DNA from: Actinoallomurus purpureus
Lineage (GTDB): Bacteria > Actinomycetota > Actinomycetes > Streptosporangiales > Streptosporangiaceae
DNA: 64,000 nt
Reading direction: 5' to 3'
Assembly (NCBI RefSeq): GCF_024055795.1
Contig: NZ_JAMXMY010000007.1
Location: forward strand, 186,001-250,000
Shown: positions 35,193 through 45,347 of the stretch, one piece after another
Numbering within the stretch: position 1 is the stretch's first letter
How the letters are laid out: each line of letters opens with the position of its first letter
The notes under the pieces: generated by a model
What the model saw: only the letters and a program-made list of their open reading frames with translations
Databases searched by the model: none
What the model was told of the DNA's origin: nothing
Translations under genes and position numbers: made by a program

Positions 35193-35882
35193 TCACGCCG
35201 ACGCTTCGAGGGTCCAGTCGATCTCGGGGAGGCCCGCGTCGGCCAGGGCCTTGTCGACCGCGCTGAACGGCCGGCTGCCGAGGAAACCGCGGGGGTTCAT
35301 CGGGCTGGGGTGGCCCGCCTCGAACACGACGTGCTGCGAGCCGGTGACGAGGTCGCGCTTCTTGCGGGCGTAGGCGCCCCACAGGACGAACACCACCCGC
35401 TCGCTCTTGGCGTCGAGTGCCCGGATCACGGCGTCGGTGAACTCCTCCCAGCCCTTCCCCGCGTGGGAGCCCGCCTTCCCGGCGCGCACGGTCAGCACCG
35501 CGTTGAGCAGCAGCACCCCGCGCTCGGCCCAGGGCGTCAGGTCTCCCGTGGTCGGCACGGGAACGCCGAGGTCGTCGTGGAGCTCCTTGAAGACGTTGCG
35601 CAGCGACGGCGGAATCCGCACGCCCGGCCGCACGCTGAAGCTCAGCCCGTGCGCCTGACCGGCACCGTGGTAGGGGTCCTGCCCGAGGATGAGCACCCGT
35701 GCGTCATCGGGCGCGCACAGGCGGAAGGCGCTGAACAGGTCGGGCAGCGGCGGGTAGACGGTGCCGGCGGCGTACTCGGCGGCGACGAAGTCGCTGAGAC
35801 GCCGGGTCGCGTCGGGGTCGAGCAGCGGCTCCACACGTGCGCGCCAGTCGTCGGGAAGGTGCTCCAGCAGGTCGAAGGACAT
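35193..35882 (-). CDS. ung: Uracil-DNA glycosylase, family 1
   Basis: 229 residues. The water-activating motif GQDPYH is at 67-72, followed by GAGQAHGLSFSV, and the DNA-intercalating loop is HPSPMNP. It removes uracil from DNA in base-excision repair. The residue count matches bacterial Ung enzymes and the gene looks intact. Confidence 0.96.
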   Translation of the reverse strand: MSFDLLEHLPDDWRARVEPLLDPDATRRLSDFVAAEYAAGTVYPPLPDLFSAFRLCAPDDARVLILGQDPYHGAGQAHGLSFSVRPGVRIPPSLRNVFKELHDDLGVPVPTTGDLTPWAERGVLLLNAVLTVRAGKAGSHAGKGWEEFTDAVIRALDAKSERVVFVLWGAYARKKRDLVTGSQHVVFEAGHPSPMNPRGFLGSRPFSAVDKALADAGLPEIDWTLEASA

Positions 35883-35945
35883 GCGCCGAAACTAACACCG
35901 CCAGGGGACAGATTCCGGTGATCCGGTGCGGGGTGCGCGCGCCTG

Positions 35946-36455
35946 TCAGAAGCGCTCGGTCTCCGGCGCGGCCGGGTAGCCGAGAGTGTCTTCGGCGGCG
36001 TCGTCCAGAGCCTGGAAGCGCAGCACGGTGGCGAGGAGGAAGCCGCGCACGATCCGCTCGTCGGCCGGGTGCAGGTGGTCGAGCATGGGCTCCATGTGGC
36101 TGCCGGCCGCGTCCTGGGCCTGCCGGAGCTGCCGGCGCCCCGTCTCGGTCAGCGCGAGGCGTACGAGGCGGCGGTCGGTGACGTCGCGCCGCCGCTCGAT
36201 CCAGCCCGAACGCTCGAGGTGGTCCACCGTGTGGTTGAGTGTCGAGGGGGCGACGCCGCATCCTTTGGCGAGTTCGCGCTGTGTGAGCGCCGATCCGCGC
36301 TCAAGGGAGGCGAGGACGGCCAGGCCGTGCGGGGTGAGGCCGTAACCTCCCATGAGCCGTTGCCAGCGCATGGCGACGACGTGACCGGCGACGGCCAGCA
36401 GGCGGGACAGCGACATGCGTTCGAGGTCGGCCTCAGAGGTGCGCACGGCAGCCAT
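35946..36455 (-). CDS. MarR-family regulator of the adjacent efflux pump
   Basis: 169 residues. The winged helix is LTQRELAKGCGVAPSTLNHT with LERSGWIERRRDVTDRRLVR, typical of MarR. It is divergent from the MFS exporter gene, 142 bp apart, an arrangement that usually means repression of the pump and of itself. The ligand is presumably a drug or aromatic compound exported by the pump. Confidence 0.9.
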   Translation of the reverse strand: MAAVRTSEADLERMSLSRLLAVAGHVVAMRWQRLMGGYGLTPHGLAVLASLERGSALTQRELAKGCGVAPSTLNHTVDHLERSGWIERRRDVTDRRLVRLALTETGRRQLRQAQDAAGSHMEPMLDHLHPADERIVRGFLLATVLRFQALDDAAEDTLGYPAAPETERF

Positions 36456-36549
36456 TCTCTGTGCTCAGGGCTCCCGGGGCCAGCGGGGATCGAAAGTCGG
36501 CAGGGCGCCGGAGGGGGCCCGGGAGGAGCCGGAAAGAGCGGGGGTAGGT

Positions 36550-36578
36550 TTGACGCCGAACGATTCAGGATCGAATAA
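36550..36578 (+). promoter_or_regulatory. Promoter and candidate MarR operator of the MFS gene
   Basis: TTGACG (36550-36555), 17-bp spacer, then GAATAA (36573-36578) as a weak -10. ATTC-N6-GAAT (36563-36576) overlaps the spacer and -10, as a repressor site would. Confidence 0.4.
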
Positions 36579-36597
36579 ACCGCTTTGGAACACCTCG

Positions 36598-38223
36598 ATG
36601 ACCTTGCGCTCGGCCCCCCTCCTGCCCGCGTCCGCGACCGGCTCGCCCGGACGCCGCCGGTGGCTGGGCATGGTGGTCATCAGCCTCGGGGTCTCCCTGA
36701 TCATCGTCGACGCCACGATCGTCAACGTGATGCTCCCCAGGATCGTGACGGATCTGCGGCTGACCACGACCGACGCCGAGTGGATCACCTCGATCTACTC
36801 GCTCGTGTTCGCGGCGCTGCTGATCCCCTTCGGGAGGGCGGGCGACGCGTACGGCAGGCGCAGGATGCTCGTCCTCGGCACCGTCGTGTTCGTCGCGGCG
36901 AGCCTGCTGGCGGCCCGCGCCGGCAGCGGGCCCGCGCTGGTCGCGGCCCGGGCGTTGCAGGGGGTCGGCGCCGCGATGATCCTGCCCGCGACCCTGTCGA
37001 CGGTGACGGCCGTCTTCACCGGGCGGGACCGGGCCGTCGCGTTCGGGATCTGGGGGTCGCTCATCGGCGGCATGGCCGCCGTGGGCCCGCTGCTCGGCGG
37101 CTGGCTCGCGACGTCGTACGGCTGGCGCTGGGCGTTCGGCGTGAACCTGCCGCTCGGGGCGGCGATCGTCGCCGGCACGTTGCTGCTCGTACCCGAGACC
37201 CGTGATCCGGCGGTGCGCCGCGTCGGCGACTGGCCGGGCACGGTGCTGAGCACGGCCGGCCTCGCGGCGGTGGTCTTCGCGCTGATCGAGGGGCAGCGGT
37301 ACGGCTGGTGGTCGCCCACCCGTCCGTTCTCCGCCGGCCCGGTCCGCTGGCCGGACACCGGCGTCTCGCCGGTCCCGGTGGCTCTGGTGGCCGGAGTCCT
37401 CATGTTGGGCGCGCTGGTCGCGGTGGAGCGGGCACGGGCGGCGGCGGGGCGGCCGGTCGTCCTCGACCTGTCGCTGTTCCGCATCCCGGACTTCCGGCGC
37501 GGCAGCGCCGCGGCCTCCCTCATCAGCGTCGGGGAGCTCGGGCTGATGTTCGTCCTGCCGCTGTTCCTCCAGGACGTGCACGGGAACTCCCCGTTGCAGG
37601 TCAGCGTGGCGATCCTGCCGCTGGCCGTCGGTACCTTCCTCGCCGGGGGGCTGTCGGCGCGGCTCTCGCGCCGTCTCGGCGCCGCCCTGATGCTGCAGGC
37701 CGGGATGGCCCTGGAGGTGATCGCGGCCGCGCTGATCGGCCTGACCACGCGGGCGGACACGACCGGGTTCCAGCTGGCGCCGTGGATGCTGGTGTACGGC
37801 ATCGGCCTCGGCCTGACGACCGGGCAGCTCACCCGGATCGTGCTGCGCGACGTCCCACCCGCCAGCGCGGGCCTCGCCTCCGGAACCCAGTCGACGGCCC
37901 GGCAGGTCGGGTCGGCGCTGGGGATCGCGCTGATCGGCGCGGTGTTCGCGGTCGGGCTGAGCCACGCGATGACGGCCCGGCTCCGCGACGCGGGCCTGCC
38001 GGCCGGGCAGGGCGCGGCGTACGCGGAGCGGCTGCGCGACAGCGCCGGGACGTTCGCCGGCGACCTGCGCCGGGACGACCCTCGGCTGTCCCGGGCCGCC
38101 GACGAGAGCCTGGCCGTGGCCACCGACCGCGCGGCCTTCGCCACCGCCGGACTGCTGGCGATCGGCCTTCTCCTGACCCTGAGGCTGCGTCGTGGCACGG
38201 ATCCGGGAGAATCACCCGCATGA
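36598..38223 (+). CDS. DHA2-type MFS drug exporter, 14 membrane segments
   Basis: 541 residues of the EmrB/QacA group. The loop 2-3 motif GRAGDAYGRRRMLVLG is present, as is the motif C-like stretch GSLIGGMAAVGPLLGGWLAT. An early Asp (IIVDATIVNVMLP) is the DHA2 signature. The ATG at 36598 is used; the open frame upstream belongs to the intergenic region. It probably exports a hydrophobic drug by proton antiport under the divergent MarR gene. Confidence 0.9.
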   Translation: MTLRSAPLLPASATGSPGRRRWLGMVVISLGVSLIIVDATIVNVMLPRIVTDLRLTTTDAEWITSIYSLVFAALLIPFGRAGDAYGRRRMLVLGTVVFVAASLLAARAGSGPALVAARALQGVGAAMILPATLSTVTAVFTGRDRAVAFGIWGSLIGGMAAVGPLLGGWLATSYGWRWAFGVNLPLGAAIVAGTLLLVPETRDPAVRRVGDWPGTVLSTAGLAAVVFALIEGQRYGWWSPTRPFSAGPVRWPDTGVSPVPVALVAGVLMLGALVAVERARAAAGRPVVLDLSLFRIPDFRRGSAAASLISVGELGLMFVLPLFLQDVHGNSPLQVSVAILPLAVGTFLAGGLSARLSRRLGAALMLQAGMALEVIAAALIGLTTRADTTGFQLAPWMLVYGIGLGLTTGQLTRIVLRDVPPASAGLASGTQSTARQVGSALGIALIGAVFAVGLSHAMTARLRDAGLPAGQGAAYAERLRDSAGTFAGDLRRDDPRLSRAADESLAVATDRAAFATAGLLAIGLLLTLRLRRGTDPGESPA

Positions 38224-38248
38224 TCATCAGCTCCGAGAAAGGGCGATA

Positions 38249-39115
38249 GTGGCGACCCTCTCCCAGTGGGTCGCCGGGTCGCGGCCCCGAACCCTCCCCA
38301 ACTCCATCGTTCCCGTCGCCGTCGGTACCGGCGTGGCGATCGGTTATGACCATTTCGTCTGGTGGCGGGCGCTGCTCGCGCTGTTCGTCTCCCTGCTGCT
38401 GCAGATCGGGGTGAACTACGCCAATGACTACAGCGACGGCATCCGCGGCACCGACGAGGTGAGGGTCGGGCCGATGCGGCTGGTCGGTTCGAAGGTCGCG
38501 CCGCCGAAGCAGGTCCTCGTCGCGGCGTTCGGCTGCTTCGCGCTCGCCGCGGTGGCGGGGCTGGTCCTCGCGGCCGTCACCACCTGGTGGCTCGTGCTGA
38601 TCGGCGCGGTGGCGATCGCGGCGGCGTGGTTCTACACCGGCGGATCCCGGCCGTACGGCTACAAGGCGCTGGGCGAGCTGTCGGTGTTCGTCTTCTTCGG
38701 GCTGGTCTCGGTGGTCGGCACGGCGTACGTGCAGCTGGAGACCCTGCCGTGGGCGGCGTGGGTGGCGGCGGTGCCGGTCGGGCTGCTGTCGTGTTCGATG
38801 CTGGTCGTCAACAACCTGCGCGACATCCCCACCGACGCCGCGTCCGGCAAGCGCACTCTCGCGGTGCTGCTCGGCGACGGGCGCACGCGCCTGCTGTACA
38901 CCGGGTGCAGCGCCGGGGCGTTCCTGTGCGTGGTGATCGTCGCGGTGTCCCGGCCGTGGGCCATCCTGGCGCTGCTGTCGGCGCTGTGGGCGATCGCGCC
39001 CAACCGCCGGGTCCTGCGGGGCGCGAAGGGCCGGGACCTGATCGCCGTGCTCGGGGAGACCGGGCGCCTGCAGATCATCTTCGGGGCGCTGTTCACCCTC
39101 GGCCTGGCGCTGTAG
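38249..39115 (+). CDS. menA: 1,4-dihydroxy-2-naphthoate polyprenyltransferase
   Basis: 288 residues, UbiA family, eight or nine membrane segments. The two Mg-prenyl-PP motifs are NDYSDG (in NYANDYSDGIRGTD) and DIPTD (in NNLRDIPTD). The GTG at 38249 has AAAGGG 6 nt upstream and gives VATLSQWVAGSRPRTLPNS, the family opening. It makes demethylmenaquinone at the membrane. Other men genes are not in this window. Confidence 0.93.
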   Translation: MATLSQWVAGSRPRTLPNSIVPVAVGTGVAIGYDHFVWWRALLALFVSLLLQIGVNYANDYSDGIRGTDEVRVGPMRLVGSKVAPPKQVLVAAFGCFALAAVAGLVLAAVTTWWLVLIGAVAIAAAWFYTGGSRPYGYKALGELSVFVFFGLVSVVGTAYVQLETLPWAAWVAAVPVGLLSCSMLVVNNLRDIPTDAASGKRTLAVLLGDGRTRLLYTGCSAGAFLCVVIVAVSRPWAILALLSALWAIAPNRRVLRGAKGRDLIAVLGETGRLQIIFGALFTLGLAL

Positions 39116-39160
39116 GAGCGGCCGCTCGGCGTGTGTGAGCCGGATCACTCGGCCACCCGG

Positions 39161-39180
39161 ATGATTGAAGTTTCAATCAT
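39161..39180. promoter_or_regulatory. Perfect 20-bp palindromic operator upstream of the nitroreductase
   Basis: ATGATTGAAGTTTCAATCAT: two 9-bp arms around GT. It lies ~50 bp before the nitroreductase GTG. TTGAA-N2-TTCAA symmetry resembles MarR-type or redox-sensing repressor sites. No dedicated regulator gene adjoins it. Confidence 0.65.
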
Positions 39181-39232
39181 TGTTCTCGCTTCCGTCGGTG
39201 GAACGGCCACCGGACCGACGAAGGAGGACACC

Positions 39233-39832
39233 GTGAGCGACCTGCTGAGCATCGACGCGACCGCCCAGGACATCCTGTTCCGCGAGGCCCGTACGGCCAA
39301 CGCCTTCACGGACGAGCCGGTGTCGGAAAACCAGGTGCGCGCCATCTACGACCTCGTCAAGTGGGCGCCGACGTCGATGAACACCCAGCCGCTGCGCGTC
39401 GTGCTCGTACGCTCGCCCGAGGCCCGTGAGCGCCTCGTCGCGCACATGGCCGAGGGCAACAAGGCCAAGACAGCGGCGGCGCCGCTGGTGGCGGTCCTCG
39501 CCGCCGACGGCGACTTCCACGAGCACCTGCCGACGGTCTTCCCGCACAAGCCGGACGCCCGGGACGGCCTGCACGGCGCGCCCGAGGCCCGCTCCCGGAT
39601 GGCCGCCTTCAACGGCGCGATCCAGGTCGGCTACTTCATCATCGGCGTGCGCGCCGCCGGCCTCGCGGCCGGGCCGATGGGCGGCTTCGACGCCGAGGGG
39701 GTCGCCAAGGAGTTCTTCCCCGAGGGCGGCCACCAGGTGCTCGCCGTCGTGAACATCGGCAGGCCCGGCCCGAACGCCTGGCGCCCCCGCAACCCGCGCC
39801 TGGAGTACGACCAGGTGGTCACCACCGTTTGA
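39233..39832 (+). CDS. Nitroreductase-family FMN oxidoreductase (RutE/malonic semialdehyde reductase group)
   Basis: 199 residues from the GTG at 39233 (AAGGAGG upstream). The flavin-binding opening REARTANAFTDEPVSENQVR with WAPTSMNTQPLRVVLV and the C-terminal NIGRPG are typical of the RutE-like branch. It likely reduces aldehydes, quinones or nitro compounds with NAD(P)H. The upstream palindrome suggests inducible expression. Confidence 0.85.
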   Translation: MSDLLSIDATAQDILFREARTANAFTDEPVSENQVRAIYDLVKWAPTSMNTQPLRVVLVRSPEARERLVAHMAEGNKAKTAAAPLVAVLAADGDFHEHLPTVFPHKPDARDGLHGAPEARSRMAAFNGAIQVGYFIIGVRAAGLAAGPMGGFDAEGVAKEFFPEGGHQVLAVVNIGRPGPNAWRPRNPRLEYDQVVTTV

Positions 39833-39846
39833 TCCGGAGCCGCGAC

Positions 39847-39876
39847 TGCGAGGACGGACGGGGATCACCCCTCGCA
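39847..39876. terminator. Weak hairpin after the nitroreductase gene
   Basis: TGCGAGG (39847-39853) and CCTCGCA (39870-39876) form a 7-bp stem just downstream of the stop codon. Confidence 0.4.
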
Positions 39877-39932
39877 TCCGGCACCCGGAATCGGAGTTAT
39901 ATGCCGTTTTCGCGAGGGATAGACTGATCGTT

Positions 39933-40319
39933 GTGACGGCGTTCCGGATCAGTGAGGTCGCGTCCCTGCTCGGCGTCAGCGCCGATACGGTGCGCCGGTG
40001 GATCGACTCGGAGCGACTGTCGGCACACCGTGACGAGCAGGGCCACCGGATCGTCTCGGGCGCAGATCTGGCGGCATTCGTCCGCTCCCCCTCCGACGGC
40101 GGCGGCACGGTGCCCTCATCGGCCCGCAACCGGCTGCGCGGCATCGTCACCAACGTCGTACGCGACGGGGTGATGGCACAGGTCGAGATCCAGGCCGGGC
40201 CGTTCCGCGTCGTCTCCCTGATGAGCCGGGAGGCGGCCGACGAGCTCGGCCTGGAGCCCGGCGTGGTCGCCGTGGGGGTCGTGAAGTCCACCAACGTCGT
40301 CGTGGAGCTGCCCCAGTGA
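39933..40319 (+). CDS. Molybdenum-responsive HTH-TOBE protein of the mod operon
   Basis: 128 residues. A MerR/excisionase-type HTH (FRISEVASLLGVSADTVRRW) covers residues 1-50, and a Mop/TOBE oxyanion-binding domain follows (about 65-128, with LRGIVTNVVRDGVMAQVEIQ and STNVVVEL). These proteins bind molybdate or tungstate and often head mod operons. TAGACT lies 7 nt before the GTG with no Shine-Dalgarno, so the mRNA may be leaderless. The stop TGA overlaps the ATG of the modA remnant. Confidence 0.88.
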   Translation: MTAFRISEVASLLGVSADTVRRWIDSERLSAHRDEQGHRIVSGADLAAFVRSPSDGGGTVPSSARNRLRGIVTNVVRDGVMAQVEIQAGPFRVVSLMSREAADELGLEPGVVAVGVVKSTNVVVELPQ

Positions 40320-40444
40320 TGAGACATCGCATCGCCGCGCTCACCAAGGCACCACAACCCGGCCTGGCCGGGGAGTTCGTCCAGTCGGTGCTGTCCCAGC
40401 AGGGCCAGGCCACGCTGCTGCAGGCGGGGTTCGAGCGACCGTGA
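40319..40444 (+). pseudogene. modA: Remnant of modA (C-terminal ~38 residues only)
   Basis: A 41-codon frame between the regulator and modB. It reads MRH and then RIAALTKAPQPGLAGEFVQS, VLSQQGQATLLQAGFERP, which is the conserved C-terminus of molybdate-binding ModA proteins (Ala-leu-lys, Phe-val, Ser-x-x-Gly-Gln-x-x-L, Gly-Phe). Signal peptide, lipobox and both ligand lobes are missing. Its ATG overlaps the preceding stop (TGATG) and its stop overlaps the modB GTG (GTGA), so the remnant keeps the original translational coupling. A full-length modA lies at 42325. Confidence 0.85.
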
Positions 40445-41217
40445 ACCGGCGGGCGCCCTGGGTGCTGGTGCTGCCGGCCCTCCTCGGGCTCGCCTTCCTG
40501 GTCCTTCCCCTCGCGGGTCTGCTGCTGCGCGCGCCGTGGTCGACGCTCGGCACCCGCCTCGCCCGTCCCGAGATCCTCGACGCCCTCCGGCTGTCGCTCA
40601 TCAGCGCGACGCTCGCCACACTGCTCTGCCTGCTGATGGGAGTGCCGCTGGCCTGGGTGCTGGGGCGGGTCGACTTCCCCGGCCGGCGGCTGGTGCGCGC
40701 GCTCGTCACCGTCCCGCTGGTGCTTCCCCCCGTGGTCGGGGGCGTGGCCCTGCTGCTCGCCCTCGGGCGCAACGGGCTGGCCGGGCGCTGGCTGGACCGC
40801 TGGTTCGGCGTGACGCTGCCCTTCACGACCGCGGGCGTGGTGCTGGCCGAGGCGTTCGTGGCCCTGCCGTTCCTCGTGATCAGCGTGGAGGGCGCGGTGC
40901 GCGCCGCCGACCTGCGCTACGAGGACGCCGCGGCCACGCTGGGCGCCTCGCGCTGGACGACGTTCCGCCGCGTCACCCTGCCCCTGATCGCCCCCGGTGT
41001 GGGCGCGGGGGCCGTGCTGTGCTGGGCGCGGGCGCTCGGTGAGTTCGGCGCCACCATCACCTTCGCCGGCAACTTCCCCGGCCGGACCCAGACGATGCCG
41101 CTCGCGGTCTACCTCGCGCTGGAGAACGACCCGCAGGCCGCGATCGTGCTCAGCCTCGTGCTGCTGGCCGTCTCGGTGGTCGTGCTGGCCGGGCTGCGGG
41201 GGCGATGGGTTTCGTGA
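40441..41217 (+). CDS. modB: Molybdate ABC transporter permease
   Basis: 258 residues, five or six membrane segments. The EAA loop is DLRYEDAAATLGASRWTTFR, followed by a short C-terminal part with LGEFGATITFAGNFPGRTQT, the ModB/CysT signature. It starts with a GTG overlapping the end of the modA remnant, and its end overlaps modC by 13 bp. Confidence 0.93.
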   Translation: MNRRAPWVLVLPALLGLAFLVLPLAGLLLRAPWSTLGTRLARPEILDALRLSLISATLATLLCLLMGVPLAWVLGRVDFPGRRLVRALVTVPLVLPPVVGGVALLLALGRNGLAGRWLDRWFGVTLPFTTAGVVLAEAFVALPFLVISVEGAVRAADLRYEDAAATLGASRWTTFRRVTLPLIAPGVGAGAVLCWARALGEFGATITFAGNFPGRTQTMPLAVYLALENDPQAAIVLSLVLLAVSVVVLAGLRGRWVS

Positions 41218-42248
41218 TCGACGCTCGTCTGGTCGTACGGCGCGGGGACTTCACCCTCGACCTGGCGCTCACCGCCGCGCCGGGCGAGGTCGTCGCGCTG
41301 CTCGGCCCGAACGGCGCGGGCAAGACCACCGCGCTGCGCGCGCTCGCCGGCCTGACGCCGCTGTCGGAGGGGCACATCCGCGTCGACGGGGAGCCGTGGC
41401 ACGACCGGCCCGCCGAGCGCAGGCCGGTCGGCGTGGTCTTCCAGGACTACCTCCTCTTTCCCCACCTGTCCGCCCTGGAGAACGTGGCGTTCGGTCCCCG
41501 CTGTCACGGCGTGCGCCGGCGCGAGGCGCGCCGGCTGGCGGCGGAGTGGCTGGACCGGGTCGGCCTCGCCGACCAGGCCGCCCGTAAGCCGCGCACGCTC
41601 TCGGGCGGGCAGGCGCAGCGGGTGGCGCTGGCCCGCGCGCTCGCCGTGGGGCCCCGGCTGCTGCTGCTCGACGAGCCGCTGTCCGCGCTGGACGCCCACA
41701 CCCGCCCGGCCGTCCGTGCCCGGCTGCGCCGTCACCTCGCCGACTTCGACGGCGCGGCCGTCCTGGTCACGCACGACCCCCTCGACGCGATGGCCCTGGC
41801 CGACCGGCTCGTCGTGATCGAGAACGGCGGCGTCGTGCAGGAAGGGACTCCGGCGCACGTCGCCCGCCACCCGCGGACGGACTACGTCGCCCGGCTCGTC
41901 GGCCTGAACCTCTACCGGGGAACGGCCCACGGCCACTCCGTCACCCTGGCCGGGGACGCCGTCACCTTCAACGCGGCCGAGTCCCTGGACGGGGAGGTCT
42001 TCCTGGCGTTCCCCCCGTCGGCCGTCGCGCTGTTCCGTACGCGGCCCGACGGCAGCCCCCGCAATCTCTGGCACGCGACGGTCGCCGGTCTCGAACCCCA
42101 CGCGGACCAGATCCGGGTCCATCTGGAGGATCCGGTGCACGCGGCCGCCGACGTCACGCCCGCCGCGCTCGCCGAGCTCCGCCTCGCCGAGGGCGACCGC
42201 GTCTGGGCGGCGGTCAAGGCCGCTGAGACACATGCATATCCGGCCTGA
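41205..42248 (+). CDS. modC: Molybdate ABC transporter ATPase
   Basis: 347 residues. Walker A GPNGAGKTT near residues 37-45, signature LSGGQAQRVALARAL, Walker B LLLLDEPLSALDA, switch His in VLVTHDP. A C-terminal TOBE-like regulatory region covers about 285-345. It energises ModB. Its stop codon lies inside the first unit of a 26-bp tandem repeat. Confidence 0.93.
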   Translation: MGFVIDARLVVRRGDFTLDLALTAAPGEVVALLGPNGAGKTTALRALAGLTPLSEGHIRVDGEPWHDRPAERRPVGVVFQDYLLFPHLSALENVAFGPRCHGVRRREARRLAAEWLDRVGLADQAARKPRTLSGGQAQRVALARALAVGPRLLLLDEPLSALDAHTRPAVRARLRRHLADFDGAAVLVTHDPLDAMALADRLVVIENGGVVQEGTPAHVARHPRTDYVARLVGLNLYRGTAHGHSVTLAGDAVTFNAAESLDGEVFLAFPPSAVALFRTRPDGSPRNLWHATVAGLEPHADQIRVHLEDPVHAAADVTPAALAELRLAEGDRVWAAVKAAETHAYPA

Positions 42249-42279
42249 CGGCGACACACGCATATCTGCGCTGACGGCG
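42228..42279. repeat. 26-bp tandem direct repeat across the modC stop codon
   Basis: Units 42228-42253 and 42254-42279 match at 22 of 26 bases; the shared pattern is ACACA-GCATATC-CTGACGGCG. The first unit encodes the last residues and stop of modC, the second is noncoding and precedes modA. An ATATGC core also occurs upstream of the HTH-TOBE gene (GTTATATGCC, 39896-39905). Confidence 0.7.
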
Positions 42280-42324
42280 CGTTGTGCCCGGTAACAGCGG
42301 AAGCGCCGCCCTAAAGTAGCGCGC

Positions 42325-43071
42325 ATGCCCCCCATGCCGCGCGTCGTCGTCCTCGCCGCGGTCGCCCTGGCCCTGGCCGGATGCGGCATCGCCTCCGGCG
42401 ACGAACGGATCACGCTGAAGGTGCTGGCCGCCTCGTCGCTGACCGAGGCGTTCGAGGAACTGGGCACGGCGTACGGCGCGGCCGAGAAGAACACGACCGT
42501 GCGGTTCGAGTTCGCCGGGTCCCAGGAGCTCGCCATGGACGTCGACGAGCGGGAGCCCGCCGACGTGCTGGCCACCGCCGACCGGGCGACCATGGACACC
42601 GTGGCCGGGAAGGTCACCGGCCGCCGCGCCTTCGCCTACAACACCCTGACCATCGCCGTCGCCCCCGGCAACCCGAAGCACGTCCAGGGACTCGCCTCCC
42701 TCGCCGACCGCCGCCTGCGCGTGGTCCTGGGCGGGCCGATCGTGCCGGTGGGACGGTACGCCGCCCAGGTCCTGGCCAGGGCGGCCGTCACCGTACGGCC
42801 GAGGTCGGAGGAGTCCGACGCGCGCACCGTCCTCACCCGGGTCCGTACGGGCGAGGCCGACGCGGGGATCGTCTACGTGACCGACATGCGGTCGGCCGGG
42901 ATCTCGGCGAGCAGCGTGCCGATCCCGGCGCAGCAGAACGTCACGGCGACCTACTTCGCCGCCGCGGTCCGCAGCGGCGCGCACGACCCGGCCGCGAAGG
43001 CGTTCGTCGCCTGGCTCGGCTCCCCCACCGCGAAGGCGATCCTGCGCAAGTACGGCTTCCCGACCCCGTGA
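42325..43071 (+). CDS. modA: Molybdate-binding lipoprotein, full length
   Basis: 248 residues. The lipobox LALAGC puts the lipid on C20. LKVLAASSLTEAFEELGTAY is the typical ModA opening, with ATADRATMDTV and GEADAGIVYVTD carrying ligand-loop positions. Own C-terminus: AFVAWLGSPTAKAILRKYGF. The gene is last in the operon, after modC, instead of before modB where a remnant remains. It may be a second-lineage copy that replaced the original. Confidence 0.9.
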   Translation: MPPMPRVVVLAAVALALAGCGIASGDERITLKVLAASSLTEAFEELGTAYGAAEKNTTVRFEFAGSQELAMDVDEREPADVLATADRATMDTVAGKVTGRRAFAYNTLTIAVAPGNPKHVQGLASLADRRLRVVLGGPIVPVGRYAAQVLARAAVTVRPRSEESDARTVLTRVRTGEADAGIVYVTDMRSAGISASSVPIPAQQNVTATYFAAAVRSGAHDPAAKAFVAWLGSPTAKAILRKYGFPTP

Positions 43072-43162
43072 TCAGGGCGGGGTCTCCGGTGCACGGGGCG
43101 GCGACCACAGGGGTCGCATCTGCGAATAGCCTTGTGCCGAATCAGGCGTAAAGGAGCGTGAA

Positions 43163-45133
<1,971 letters not shown>

Positions 45134-45138
45134 GCGGG

Positions 45139-45324
45139 TCAGGACAGATACTGCCGCTGCGGGCCGTCGGGCCTCCACTCCAGGAGGACGGTGGTGGCGT
45201 CGTCGGCGAGCGGGCCGGTCCAGCGGTGAACGAGGCGTGTCCGCGCCTCGGCGTTCGCGTCCGACGGCGGGTCGAAGTGCACACGGATGCCCAACGGCGC
45301 GACAATGTTCGCCGCAGCGAACAC
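45139..45324 (-). CDS. Small hypothetical frame, uncertain
   Basis: 61 residues from a GTG at 45324, ending 5 bp from the ftsH stop. The reading frame stays open for several codons upstream of the GTG and the composition is protein-like (IRVHFDPPSDANAEARTRLV, then LLEWRPDGPQRQYLS). I do not recognise the protein. It is divergent from the next gene across a GTTCGC/GCGAAC inverted repeat. Confidence 0.3.
   Translation of the reverse strand: MFAAANIVAPLGIRVHFDPPSDANAEARTRLVHRWTGPLADDATTVLLEWRPDGPQRQYLS
45306..45323. promoter_or_regulatory. TGTTCGC-N4-GCGAACA inverted repeat
   Basis: Perfect 7-bp arms around CGCA, 24 bp before the start of the unknown gene at 45348. The half-sites match those of ClgR boxes, but the spacer is 4 rather than 5. 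Confidence 0.45.
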
Positions 45325-45347
45325 TTCCCCCGTACGGAGTTCATCCT

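Noticed and set aside
40319-40444. The 41-codon frame as an independent small regulatory gene
   Set aside because: Its sequence matches the ModA C-terminus over nearly its whole length, so a remnant is the simpler reading.
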